Source: Malania oleifera
Taxonomy: Eukaryota; Streptophyta; Magnoliopsida; Santalales; Ximeniaceae
DNA: 64,000 nt
Assembly (NCBI RefSeq): GCF_029873635.1
Contig: NC_080422.1
Span: 17,142,049-17,206,048, forward strand
Direction: 5' to 3'
A model generated the notes under the pieces. The model saw only the letters and a list, made by a program, of their open reading frames with translations, was not told where the DNA came from and searched no databases. Both the position numbers and the translations under genes were made by a program. Shown one piece after another: positions 1 through 11,292 of the stretch (position 1 is its first letter; each line of letters opens with the position of its first letter).

Positions 1-1611
1 CCCTGAGTTAAGGTAAGGTTTTTTTATACCAAATTTAGTCTTACTGTAGTTATAGGAAATAATATACACGTGAAAATATCGAAGTTTACTTCTGCGAGTT
101 ATTGTTTTCAGGGAGTTAAACGGGGAACATGGCGAGTGCAGGACTAGAAATTTTAGGGGGTTTCTTTCAGTGTCAGGTAAGAGAATAAACTAAAGCAGAT
201 ATTTTTCATGCAAATTATTATTATTTATCTGTAAATTAATTTTCAAGAAAGCATATATTATATTAGTATATTACGAAAGAAATGCACATTTGGAAAAATA
301 CTGCTATTATGTTGAAATGTATATATATGTATGAGATGTCGGAAATTATGATTTTAGAATATAAAGTATGGTTTTATACAGCAAATGTGTGGCATGAATA
401 TTACTTTACGTGAGAAGTATTATGATATGACTATGTTATGAATGAAACATGTTTTCAGGAATATGAAATATTACAGTACAAAATGATGTTGAAAATACAT
501 GATAATTGATTTATTATTCAGAATGATATGTATGAGATATTTGGCACAAGGTCGTGATTGATAGCCGGTGCGAGGCTGGGTTTTATGTATGATTTCGGTG
601 CGAGGTCGTATTTATGAAATGTTCGGTGTAAGGCCGTATTTATAAAATGTTCGGCACGAGGCCGTATTTTTGAAATTATAGAAAATGCTATCAATCCATT
701 TAGGTTAAACCCTGTATTATCATGTATTATATGTTATCAGAATCCGAATGTTAGTTTAGTTCAGTTGAGGAGCACGGAATCGTAGCTTATAGATCAGATA
801 TCTATGATCAGATTGGTGCTAACCACCCCACGAGAGGGTGGGAGATGGAAAGTCGATGTGACTTTCAGTGTAGAGTGTAGACGTCCACCTGCCAATCCAG
901 AACAGGGTGTGGCGGGCCCATCGTACTTACAAACATTTTTGATTCGGCAGTGGTCGGCCAGCCATTATCAAGTTTCTCTTTCAGGCTGCACAACCCGTCA
1001 TGGGGGGTAATACATGACATCAGCTAGCTATTCATCCTAGGTATGTTTTTAGTATTATTAGTTATATTAGACAGTTATGATTAGTATGATTTATTAGAAA
1101 TAAGAAAGTATACGTTTTGGTAGTTATTAAATGATGAATGTTTTCTAGTACAAAGATTGTACTGTATATCTATATTATCATTAAGTATTCATGTTGTCAT
1201 ACAACTGTATTTAGTTTATTTTCCCTTATTGAGAAGTGTCTCACCCCCTAACATTAAATGATTTTCAGGAATCCTAGAAGGAACGACGGGTCGTGGCCGC
1301 CGTTGAGTTTATTGAGTTACCCCACTAGGAGGGTAAGTGTTGTGCTAGGATTAATGGTTTTTGTTGTAGGATCCTAGGAAATACTTTTTGGTGTTTTTGG
1401 GTATTTGGGAGATTGTATATAAATACGGAACGTGATGGATTTTAGTTAACTCTGGTATTACGTATTCTATGGTTTTAAGAATGTGATTTATATTTACTGC
1501 TGCTTAGGTTTCCGCTGTGAATGACAGGTGTCCCCGTTACTCATGGGTTCGAGTTGACTGTTTTATTTATTTTACTTATATTATATGAGTATATAAGTAG
1601 GTCGTTACATC
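1..1611 (+). repeat. Partial Gypsy-like LTR, + orientation
   Basis: Non-coding DNA that looks like the 3' part of a long LTR cut by the window edge. It ends in GGTCGTTACA at 1602-1611, a common plant Gypsy LTR terminus. A block near 1205-1275 (a CTTATTGAGAAGTGTCTCAC-like core followed by TTTTCAGGAATCC) is the kind of text found before the polyadenylation zone of such LTRs. A related core occurs in inverted orientation in the neighbouring LTR near 2065-2095. No coding domain is visible. Family placement is inferred from the termini only. Confidence 0.42.
538..682. repeat. About 29-bp tandem repeat, 4-5 degenerate copies
   Basis: The unit reads roughly TTCGGCACGAGGCCGTATTT plus a short AT-rich tail. 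Three copies near 592-680 are clear and one or two upstream are weaker. It lies inside the left-edge LTR-like sequence and is probably an LTR-internal repeat. Confidence 0.6.
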
Positions 1612-1664
1612 ACGCCTAACCAAGTATAAGATACCTAACAACCTGGTCAGTTCTGATACCAAGC

Positions 1665-3516
1665 TGTCACGCTTCGAACCCAGAAATGGGCCCCAGGGTA
1701 TGATTTAGTAACCAAACATGTCTCTGTATCATACAACCATCCATGATACTACACAATATAAGGGTTTGACCCCGCAGGGTTCACGTAGACCCTATCCACA
1801 ATCACATACACAATACGCACAGCAGAATAATTCAACCTATTAAATCATAACACCATACCAGAGTCTACACAAAACCAGGATCTAGTCCCATAATATAACA
1901 CATACCCCCCCGGGCGCCTACATAACCCAAAAATGACAACCCAGCCAAAGATCAGTACTTACACAAGTACTTAGACAATGCTAACAAACAACCACGCTCC
2001 TGAAACGTTAGGACGCTAGTGTTGGCTACTTGAATGACCAAAAAAACATTTGTATGATAGAAGTGAGACACCTCTCAGTAAGGGAGAAACATGTTATATC
2101 AGTGTGTGGGCACATGAGTGTTATTTCAACAGTAAACATAAACATATCACAATTCTAGTATTTTCACAATACATTTCCAATATATCTCACAAAACACCTC
2201 GGCTAGTGTCATCACACTCTTTGGCCTAAGCCAACCATATTACACGGCACCCCCAGTAACTTGGCATAACATAAGCCCCCACAATGTTGAACCGGTGCAA
2301 ACATGGTGTCTCACACCCTTGGTGACCAACCGGATCATAGGTGGTATTCCACACCCACGACCTCAAGCCGGATATCTGAGCCAACGGTAGTTAATCAACT
2401 CGGCCGCTAACGATATTATTCCGTCTCAATTCAATAACTCAGCCTATGGCATTTTAATCCGGCCCGCTTTGATATATCCTCTATAGTATTATTTCGACTT
2501 GGCATTTTCACAAAACTTGGAACTCCTGTTCCTATATCTCATTTCAATATAACACAACTCAAATCATTTAAATACACAAGCTCTTCCACACTTATTTGGG
2601 TAAATAAACAATTACATCATAATTACTTCGAGAATATAGTATAACATTAATAAAGGTACAGTCATCCCTATAATACAATTTATTCAAAATATGATTTTCT
2701 TACAAAAACTGAGATGATACTCGAAACCCCAATTTTTCCAAAAAAAAATCGTAAACTCGAAAATCCCGTAATTTTACCAAATAGATTTACCCAAATAAAT
2801 AACCAAAACATCTGTAGCATCGTAAACCACAGTTTTACCGATTCAAATTTCACAAATAACTAATATAAACAGAATCCCCTTACCTTTCCCCGAAACTGAA
2901 ACACGAACTATACGGCCCAAAAACAGCGAATCGAGTTCCCAAAACCTAAAAATTGAAGAACAATACTTCAATACAATCCTAGCTACTACAGATCTACCAA
3001 ACCGAAAACACATTTAGACCATTATCTCAATTTTGGGATGAAACCCGAAAATCCTCGAAACGAAGATCTAATCCGCTATAACCGTAGAGATCCCCCCTTG
3101 ATCCACGTAGTAACATTGGATTGTTGATTCAGGTAACAGATGGCCCCAAACCTTTGTGAGAGAGAGAGAGAGAAAGGATTTTTATGTTTCTTAACCATTA
3201 AGCAAATGAAAATTCAACTTATAGACCTTTGACCCCGACCAACCTCGTCGACAAATTGGAGCACTCGTCGACGAGCAAAAGAGAGGCGTTCATCGACGAC
3301 GGAGTGGCCTCGTCGATGAGCCTGAGATTTTAGAATTCCCAAAATCCCTCGATATTCACTCGTCGACAAACCTCTGAATTTCGTTGCCGAACTATAAAAG
3401 GGATTTTGTCGACGAGAGAAGGAGCCTCATTGACGAGCCTTACTATTTTCACCTTTTTAAATTCCTTCCCCTTTTCTCATTTATTTAATCCAAAATTCTT
3501 GAGTTGGGTTCTTACA
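1665..3516 (-). repeat. Gypsy-like LTR, - orientation
   Basis: Read on the minus strand this block starts TGTAAGAACCC (at 3516) and ends GTGACA (at 1665), followed after two bases by TTGGTATCAGA, a tRNA-iMet-type primer site. That gives an LTR of about 1.85 kb with TG...CA ends. Its 5' part (3240-3445) is packed with CTCGTCGACGAG-type palindromes, and a short GA tract lies at 3161-3174. Only about 50 bases of internal DNA follow before the left-edge LTR begins, so no protein part is seen. It sits inside the reverse-strand Copia fossil next to it, splitting its protease region. Confidence 0.5.
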
Positions 3517-4613
3517 CTTACCACACCATCAAACATCTTGATCCTAATATCCCCCATTCCGACAACTTTGCAGACTGTATCATTTCCCATCAAAATGGAA
3601 CCAGTATTCACCAATCAGTAAGTAGTGAACCAGGCTATGTTGGGTGTCATAAGAAAATAGCATCCCGAGTCTAGGATCCAAGAACTTGTGAGGCGTTTGG
3701 AACCTGATGAAACAGAAAGTATCTCACAATCACTGCTCCCCGAGTCCCTTTCTTCAACCACAATAGCAGATTTTGGCGAACCATCTTGAGCTTTTGCCTT
3801 TCCCTTCTCCCACTCCAAACATTCCAGTTTTATGTGCCCTAGTTTCTTGCACTTAAAATAGCGAACGTCCTTCCACTGAGCTTTATTACCACTCGATCCA
3901 CTCCAGAACTTGCCTCTCCCATGATTCTGACCCTTGGCCACAAGGCCTTCACCATGTGAACCCTCATCGCTGGCCTTCTTCATTTGATGGAACTCCAATA
4001 ATGCACTCGTGATGTCCTCCAACTCTAGGGTTTCTTTCCCCTAATTCAACATAGTAACCAGATTCTTGTATGTAGGTGACGTAGGTAGGGAATTCAACAA
4101 CATCAACGCTTTGTCCTCTTCCTCAAACTTCACATTAAGTCGCCCCCATATCACTAATGATCTGATTCAATGTGTTGATGTGCTGAAGCTAGTCTGAACC
4201 CTATGTCATCTTTGGCCAATAAAGCTTTTACGTAAGATACAGCTTGTTCATCAATGACTTGGACATGTATTGGCGCCGCAATTTCAGCCAAGCCGCTGCC
4301 GACGAGTCCTCATCCATGACGTGATACAACACGTCATAGGTTAGACATAACCTGATAGTGGACACAATTCTCACTTCTAGCTCCTTTCAACTTGTGTCAT
4401 CCATACTTTCCGGCTTCTTTCCGTATAGACCCTTCACCATCTCTTGCTGCCCCAACAAGTTTTTCACCCTTCTCTGCCACAGCTCGAAGTTCCCTATTCC
4501 ACCGAACTTACCAACCTCGAACCTCGCAAAAGAAATCCCAACCATTGAAAACCAATAGCTCTGATCCCAATTATTGTGCACCACACCAACAATCACCCGG
4601 GTCAGATACCAAT
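3517..4613 (-). mobile_element. Copia gag-protease fossil
   Basis: Reverse-strand remnant of a Tork/Tnt1-like Copia internal region. Near 4400-4600 the minus strand encodes a gag start (KFGGIGNFELWQRRVKNLLG). Around 3830-3870 there is a CCHC zinc knuckle (FKCKKLGHIKLECL) and near 3650-3670 the aspartic-protease signature WILDSG. The protease text is interrupted at 3516 by the neighbouring Gypsy LTR, so that LTR arrived later. The copy is old and broken, with several breaks; no integrase or reverse transcriptase is present here. Confidence 0.75.
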
Positions 4614-5395
4614 TGTTGTTCTTAACAATCGGCCCTTAGAAACCAATTGTCGGCGCCGAATGTGCGCAGAAGAAGAACTCACACAAACTCTCAAGAAGAA
4701 TCAATGGAACAAGTAAGAAAGTACTCGATGATGAACTATACGAACCTAACAATCACTTAATAATGAGAATCAATGAAAAAAAAAAAACAATCAAAACACA
4801 AATAAATTTACGTGGTTCAGTAATTTACCTACATCCATGGGAGCAATGGTTGTTTTCAATATGGACAAATGAAGCTTACATGCTTTGAAGCTTACTCGAA
4901 ACTTAATCTCTTTCAGTGTTACACAATAATCATTATATAACAATCTAATGTGTAAAGAAGACTTATAATTGATTTAAAACACATCTGTAGCAATCCCCCA
5001 AAGGAAATCCCTCTGATTAGTCCAATCTACTGATCTTGGATTTGAAAATCCGTTACTTGCGCCAACTGAAATTGTCGACGGTTTGGAACAAAAACAAACA
5101 CCTCACAGCTACTGCCTGAAACCGTCGACGGTTACACCGCAAACCATCAACGATTTGCCTTCATAGCTGCACCTTGTATCTCTCTCTTGGTCCCTCACTT
5201 CACAGTACTTTCCCCGGTATATGCATTCCACTCAGAATTTGAGCCACACAACCACAACAAGAAGCTTTAAGGAGCTCGATTGGTGGGCTCCACCACCAGG
5301 TCGGTCACTAAGAGACCTTAAAAAGCTTAGTTAGTGGGCCACACCACGAGGTCAGTCAGTAGAACCCTTGGGGATTTTTTACTAAGACCCTTACA
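4614..5395 (-). repeat. Probable 5' LTR of the reverse-strand Copia fossil
   Basis: On the minus strand it begins TGTAAGGGTC at 5395 and ends AACAACA at 4614, immediately followed by ATTGGTATCTGACC, a primer-binding-like sequence leading into the gag remnant. It contains two GTCGAC palindromes (5074 and 5124) in AAACCGTCGACGGTT-type contexts. The start is judged only from TG...CA termini because no second LTR is present to align. Confidence 0.45.
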
Positions 5396-6161
5396 CTTTG
5401 ATAGCCCTTTTTAAATCGTGTTATCAATGCAAAACTAGAAATTCTAAAGTACTATATGCTATGTCGAATGGTTACAGGGTTTTTTTCTTCCTTTTTTTTT
5501 CCATAATGAGAAATTTACAAATCTAATATAGTTGACATAAATGCCACTAGTGTAAGTAATGTTCCCAATGTAATATATGTCATTATGTTGAGCAAGACTC
5601 TCTCATATCTTCCTTTAATTTTTTTTTTCTTTTCTACTTTGCTCTTAGACAAGTTAACATAAAAAAAATAATAAATACTTTTTATAAGTACATATGTCAA
5701 CAAGTAGTATTTGATTTACACTTAAATAAAGTACTTATTTTAAGAATTAATTTTCAAACTCATTTTTTTAGAAGAATAATTATTTTCTAATAAAATATCT
5801 TTTAAAAAAAATATTTATAGAAAAAAGTACTTTCAGCTCCACAAAAGACACCTCATTTGTGAGTCAATGGTTCATTTTTTTCTTTACCATATCTAATTTT
5901 AACTAAAAAAAAAATATATCTCTTAAACCAAACTAATCACAGAACACCAAACTAAACTTATTGAAATTTAAATTTTAGCTGAACCAATTTAGTCAATCAA
6001 ACTTCTCAGTTCAATCGATAAATTTAATATTCACTAAATCCTTCTCAGCTCTACTCCCACTTGTTTGGTTACTTTTTGTTCAATTCCTCTCTCTCTCTCG
6101 TCTCTCATTTCATCCATTTTGTCCCCCCCCCCCCCCCATTCTTTTCCTATTCATTTATTGC

Positions 6162-6214
<53 letters not shown>

Positions 6215-8500
6215 GATTCAACATATTATCATACTTTGTCTGTTCTTTTTCTTTTTTTCTTTTCGTCTCTTTTATCTATCATATCTTAGATTAATCTTTT
6301 TATCATGTCTTCAGTTTCTTCTTTTCGTAATAGATTAATATAAACCATCCATTTTTGCTGTTGTTATCACTTATGTCTTCTTTCAAGAGTCATTCTTTTG
6401 ACATAGCTTTAATTTAATATACAATAATAACAATTTCTCAACTTTCTATGAAACTACAGATAAACTCATGCTAAATTAAATATTGCCAATAAATTTTGTA
6501 TGTACAAAATTTTGACAAATATATATGGTGAAGTGTTATTCTTATTAAAGGATACAACGAAAAAAAAAAAAAAAACGGAAGAGATTTAACTTCTAAAGTC
6601 TTATATTCTCCTTCAAGTTAAAAGCACGAGGCATGAAAACTTGGATAAAGACCTACTTATAAAAAGAGGGATCTTAGTTAAAGCGAGAATATTTTATAAT
6701 AATTTAAAAATTTATATAGTTGTATATACCATAACACTAATTTGAGTATTGGATAAGGTCCTCGAAAAGTCTCCTAAATTATTTCTTGCAGATGATTAGC
6801 ACAATTTGTCACTACAAAGATTAAGACATGATTTTTGGCATCAACATATTAACACTCCTCCAGTTAAGAGAAATTTAATTACTTCCTAGATAACGATCCT
6901 TATACCTAGAGGGAAAAAGATGAAGAAAAAAAAAAAACGAAAAACCAAGTGGAGGATACCTTGATCTCTCGCTCCCCCCCCCCCCCGACCAACAATTACC
7001 TCAAAAAAAAAAAAAATTAAATAAATCAAGTGATTCTTAGACTTGTATTGATCTTGAAGTTGGTCAATTTGTTTACCAACAAGGAGCATTTGGCAAATGA
7101 TGCATATTGTAAATCTCATTTTTCGTGTCGCTCCACACCTCTCTTACTGTCGCTATGCTTTTAGATTGATTTGTTATATTTTATCTTTCTCTTTCTTTCT
7201 TTTTACTTTTTTGGTTGATTAGGATTGCCATTTAGATATTTAACTCTTAAGTTTGGTGAAGTGCTTGAATCATTTGTTCATGCCATTTCTTAATTTAGGA
7301 ATCCAAACAATTGGTTGAGTGCTTAAATCTTATGTTCACGTCATTTCTTAATTTAAGAATTGATGATTTATAAGTTTTTTCTTGTAGACGGATTTTATCC
7401 GATCAAAGGTACCTATATTTCATCTAAAACTCAATTATCACACTTTTTATTTTACTTTTATTCATTGAATTACTTACTTTAGATATGTGTTTTCCCTTTT
7501 CATGTGCATGATTGAACTGTTTTTATCTATATATTGTTACAACATTATCTTTCTCTCGTATACAAACATCTAAAACGAATCATGGAACTCAAAATTAGTC
7601 AATTTAATGGCAGAACTATTCAATATTAAAGAGTTGATACAAATTAACATGAAAGAGTCTTAAATTTTGACTCATTAAGCTTTAAAATAAATTTAAACTA
7701 ATTAGATATCTTTTGATAGGACGGGTGTGTAGACGGCATTGATACCTTAACTTAGAGAAAAATTAATTAGGTGCTCTCTTTGCTGCATCCAACGTGACAA
7801 TTGGGTCAACTCTCGTTTGAAATATACCAACAATGCAGACCAAACTTAACAGTTATACACTTAGATTTAATTTAATATTTCATAAATTACTAGTTAATTA
7901 GGTGGGTAGTAAGAATAATTAAATAAAAAATTATTTAATTAAGGTTAACATTTGAATAGCAAAGATTACGATTTTTCAATTAAGAACATATACCATCGAT
8001 TCGATTTTAAGAAGGGATTAAGTTCATTGAAACAGGCCGATCAAACCAGGAGCTCGAAGGCAACCAAGAAGCATTACAAGGCAGAACCAGGAAGAGCGAA
8101 AACTGCAACCAGAAAGCTAAGAAAATGAAGGAAATCTAGGAGAAAGAGGGTCCAAACAAATTTAAAATGGAGCTGTGACAGTACTATCCCAAATAAGGCA
8201 ACTTGGGGACAAATTCCTCCTAATCTGCAGAGAAATCTGACTGCCGTCTGCTCCACACAGAGAGATTGCTCAGTGCCTTTCAGCAAACAGCTTGGGTTGC
8301 GGAAACTTTGCTTTAAAAAATTATGGAATTCTTCTCCTTCCAAATCTGCCGACATAAGGCTGCCGAAATGGAATCCCTTAAATCCCATCGATTCGATTAA
8401 TAGCAATAGGAATCAAGTCTATATATAATCTAATTTTCCACCACCCAAATTAACATCTCCCGAAAATTACTCTAACCAGCATCACCAACTCTGCACCCAT
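5396..8500. other. AT-rich intergenic DNA, no gene seen
   Basis: No open frame here has recognisable protein similarity. The stretch holds homopolymer runs (poly-C at 6123-6137 and 6975-6986, several poly-A tracts), a long CT microsatellite at 6165-6210, and an AAGTACTT-rich patch at 5660-5835. The minus-strand frame at 8074-8406 is open for 110 codons, but I recognise nothing in it and see no start context or neighbours that support it. Confidence 0.6.
6165..6210. repeat. (CT)n microsatellite
   Basis: About 22 uninterrupted CT dinucleotides, preceded by a poly-C run at 6123-6137 and CT-rich flanks. Confidence 0.95.
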
Positions 8501-8513
8501 ACCCTGGTTAAGC

Positions 8514-8585
8514 TGCATGCGGTCGTGCATGCACCCTTTCACAATTGAGTTGCACTTGCACCTCTAGCTAGCTAGCCTGCATGCA
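8514..8585. promoter_or_regulatory. RY-motif (CATGCA) cluster upstream of GA3ox
   Basis: Three palindromic RY elements lie within 72 bases: TGCATG at 8514-8519 and TGCATGCA at 8526-8533 and 8578-8585. They are about 0.75-0.82 kb before the GA3ox TATA box. RY elements are the known binding sites of seed B3 factors such as FUS3 and LEC2, and FUS3 is known to repress Arabidopsis GA3ox2 through RY sites. That they act on this gene is inference. Confidence 0.45.
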
Positions 8586-8768
8586 CCACATGATATCACA
8601 GAATGTATTATATTCACCAATTTCGAAGGGGCGATTCAGGCATTTACAAGGCACTTGGAAGAGTGGGCGGGTTGTCCTGTTGTGAAGTGGGATTAGGACC
8701 AAGTTGCCCAAGGGGTTTTCTGTTGATATGGATGCTTTTCTGCTTGAGGACAAGACAAGGGCACATGG

Positions 8769-8772
8769 AGAT

Positions 8773-8805
<33 letters not shown>

Positions 8806-8809
8806 GAGA

Positions 8810-8845
<36 letters not shown>

Positions 8846-8855
8846 CAGAGAGAGA
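8769..8855. repeat. (GA)n microsatellite
   Basis: About 85 bases of AG repeats with a few GG interruptions, roughly 0.5 kb upstream of the GA3ox TATA box. Both strands stay open through it, giving spurious frames of about 100 codons. Confidence 0.95.
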
Positions 8856-9175
8856 CATTCCCTAATTTGATTTTTTGTTTATTTAAAGAGAGAGCCGCTC
8901 AACCTTTAATTTGCTTTTTTATTTATTTAGTACTTAATATTTGATAATCACCCTTATTCCTCTTAATTTACTTTTCTAGTTATTTATTTGGTACTTACCA
9001 TTTGATACATTTGCTTTCGGATAATTTAAAGAAAACGTTCTTCATTCCTTAAATTTGTTTTCTTGTTTATTTAGTGCTTAACATCTGATATTCCTCTTCA
9101 TTCCTTAATTTACTTTCTTTTGTATTTATTTCTTAACGTTCGAAATTGGCCCTTCAGTCCTTAATCTGCCATCTT
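8856..9175. repeat. Degenerate 50-85-bp minisatellite
   Basis: Five to six diverged tandem copies of a unit resembling CATTCCTTAATTTGCTTTCT, then TATTTATTTAGTACTTAA and ATTTGATA. Copies begin near 8856, 8903, 8953, 9037, 9093 and 9150. The array ends about 155 bases before the GA3ox TATA box, so it forms the distal promoter. Confidence 0.6.
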
Positions 9176-9331
9176 ATAGTAGGAGGTCAAAATAGTAATT
9201 TCAATTTTTCAGTTATGTTATCTTAGCCCTGCCTATCACTTCTTGTCCCTTTCCGCCCTCAGCACTCTCCCCAATACCACTCAAATATTCAGGAAACACA
9301 ATCTCCCCCACTCCCCGTCACACCATCATCC

Positions 9332-9340
9332 CTATATATA
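9332..9340 (+). promoter_or_regulatory. TATA box of GA3ox
   Basis: CTATATATA sits 100 bases before the GA3ox start codon in otherwise C-rich DNA. A start site about 30 bases downstream would give a 5' leader of roughly 70 bases containing the CT tract at 9415-9437. Confidence 0.7.
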
Positions 9341-9414
9341 CCATCCCCCGTCTCCTCCTCTTCCTCCTACGTTAATTTGTCTCATCACGCATCTCAATAC
9401 CACCGCCGCTCCTA

Positions 9415-9437
9415 CTCTCTCTCTCTCTCTCTCTCTC
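9415..9437 (+). repeat. (CT)n tract in GA3ox 5' leader
   Basis: About eleven CT repeats ending three bases before the start codon at 9440. CT/GA tracts in plant leaders can bind BPC/GAGA factors. The frame stays open upstream of the tract, but the protein encoded there is low complexity and is not expected in this family. Confidence 0.85.
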
Positions 9438-9439
9438 AA

Positions 9440-11149
9440 ATGCCTTCACGACTCTCAGATGCCTACAAAGCCCACCCTCTCCGCCTCACCCACGAGGTGG
9501 TGGACTTGGGTTCGGTAATACAGCTGCCCGATTCGCACGCCTGGAACGCCGGCGACGGGCACCCCTCCGTCAACGGTCGGAGCTGCACCGAACCTGGGCT
9601 GCTCCCAATAATTGATCTGGCGGCGGCTAACGCCCTTGAGCTGCTGGGCCATGCATGCAGGACTTGGGGCGTCTTCCAAGTCACCAATCACGGCGTCCCT
9701 TCATCGCTCTTCGACGAGATGGAGGCCGCTGGCGTCGACCTCTTCTCGCTGCCGTTGGAGCAGAAGATGAAGGCTGCGCGTGCCCCTGACTCCGCCACCG
9801 GCTACGGCCTCGCCCGGATTTCCTCCTTCTTCTCCAAACAAATGTGGTACGAAGGCTTCACCATCGTCGGATCCCCGCTCCAACATGCTCGCCAACTTTG
9901 GCCTCGGCATAGGGATTTCTCCAAGTTTTGGTACTCAACACGTGCTCGTGCACGTGCAGTGATCCCATCTTTTATTTATTCATATTTTCACTTTTAGTAT
10001 CATGAAAATTTACTCTCTCTCTCTCTTTTGCTGTCTAACATCCTCCAGCTCGAAACTCCAACCTAAAAATTTGAGGACCCTACATTTCATTTGCATGGGA
10101 GGATGGACTTGTGATGGACAAAACATAATGATATAAAATTATAAATGAAATTAATTAATTTCGTACTAATTAATTTGAACACAGATTAATTTCGGAGGGT
10201 CTATGTTAATTAATTTTATTATTTATTTTCTTCTTCTTTTTTTTGTGGTGAAAGCACCATTAGGTGTCTAAACACAAAAGCCACTCCCTTAATGCAACTA
10301 GAAAACATCAGCATCAAAGGAATGGACCCACAGGGATAATCTGCAGTCACAACACCTAAAGATCAATCCACTTGCTCTTATTTGTCTAAAATTATAATAA
10401 TAGTAGTTCTTTAATCTGTATTTTTCTCCTTTTCGGCTTCATAAAATTATCTTCTAAAGGGCGATTCTAATTTGTTCCTCCCCCTTCTGTGCATTTTGTA
10501 TTTATGCAGTGAAGCGGTGGAAGAGTACGATGAAAAGATGAATCAACTTGCGGCGAGGCTATTATGGCTAATGCTGGGTGCTTTGGGAATTACCAAACAC
10601 GACGTCAAATGGGCCGGTCCAAAACGAGACTTCAAGGGGGCGTCTGCGGCCCTGCAACTGAATTGCTACCCGGCTTGCCCCGAGCCGGAGCGGGCCATGG
10701 GCCTCGCTGCCCACACCGACTCCACCCTCCTCACCATCCTTTATCAAAACCGCATCAGCGGGTTACAGGTCTTCAGGGAGGGAACCGGGTGGGCCGCAGT
10801 TCCACCCGTGCCCGGTGCACTTGTTGTCAATGTGGGAGACCTCCTCCACATAATCTCGAACGGGTCATACCCGAGCGTTCTTCACCGGGCGGTGGTGAAC
10901 CGGACCCAGCAACGCCTCTCCTTCGCATACCTATACGGGCCCCCGACCGCTGCTAAAATCGAACCCCACAGGAGAATGGTGGGTCCGAGCGATCCGCCTC
11001 TATACCGAGCCGTGTATTGGAGTGAGTACCTCGGCCTCAAGGCCAGGCTTTTCAACAAGGCCCTTTCGTCGGTTCGCCTTGTCAAATCTGGAAACGATTC
11101 CACAGAAACGGAAATGAAAGAAATAAAACACTCGAAAAAGGGTGGCTGA
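9440..11149 (+). CDS. GA3ox: Gibberellin 3-beta-dioxygenase (GA 3-oxidase)
   Basis: A 2-oxoglutarate/Fe(II) dioxygenase of the GA3ox class. These enzymes 3-beta-hydroxylate GA9 and GA20 to the active hormones GA4 and GA1, the last step of gibberellin activation, in the cytosol. Two exons, 9440-9930 and 10510-11149, with a 579-base GT-AG intron splitting a Cys codon (FC|EAVEEY), give 376 residues, normal for the family. Residues 1-164 hold the DIOX_N domain (LLPIIDL, WGVFQVTNHGVP). The catalytic fold follows, with iron ligands H232 and D234 (AAHTDS) and H289 (SVLHRAV), and 2-oxoglutarate residues R299 and S301 (RLSFAY). MWYEGFTIVGSP and WSEYLGLKA are strong GA3ox signatures that separate it from GA20ox and GA2ox. 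The start was chosen after the CT tract because MPSRLSDAYKAHPL matches the usual GA3ox N-terminus. The Lys-rich tail after SSVRL (355-376) is an extension on the usual end. It looks intact. Confidence 0.95.
9931..10509 (+). other. GA3ox intron 1
   Basis: Begins GTACTC directly after AAGTTTTG and ends TTTATGCAG. The position and phase 2 (within a Cys codon before EAVEEY) match the single conserved intron of plant GA3ox genes. It is AT-rich with a short CT tract near 10013-10025; no insertion is seen. Confidence 0.93.
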
Positions 11150-11286
11150 GAGGAACACTGTAGCGGAACGGAAATCAATTTTGTGAGGCTCCCACCAAAG
11201 AGGATTTTTGTGGGGAATTTTGGGAGAAGGAAAAGGGGTTCTGTCTTGTGCTATTAAAAATTGCAGTAACGATCTTATGTTAGAAT

Positions 11287-11292
11287 AATAAA
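11287..11292 (+). terminator. Candidate poly(A) signal of GA3ox
   Basis: AATAAA lies 138 bases after the stop codon in an A-rich context. No transcript is available to confirm cleavage downstream. Confidence 0.5.

Noticed and set aside
8074-8406. A 110-codon minus-strand gene
   Set aside because: No recognisable domain, and no supporting promoter, intron or neighbour; left as unassigned intergenic DNA.
8568-8944. Two overlapping open frames of about 100 codons
   Set aside because: They run through the GA microsatellite on opposite strands; the Ser-Leu and Glu-Arg repeats are products of the dinucleotide repeat.
9377-9439. An upstream in-frame ATG extending GA3ox by 21 residues
   Set aside because: The extension encodes the CT repeat (Ser-Leu) and is not found at the N-terminus of this family; the ATG at 9440 gives the usual start.
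9455-9910. Minus-strand open frames within GA3ox exon 1
   Set aside because: They are antisense shadows of a GC-rich exon with clear dioxygenase coding on the + strand.
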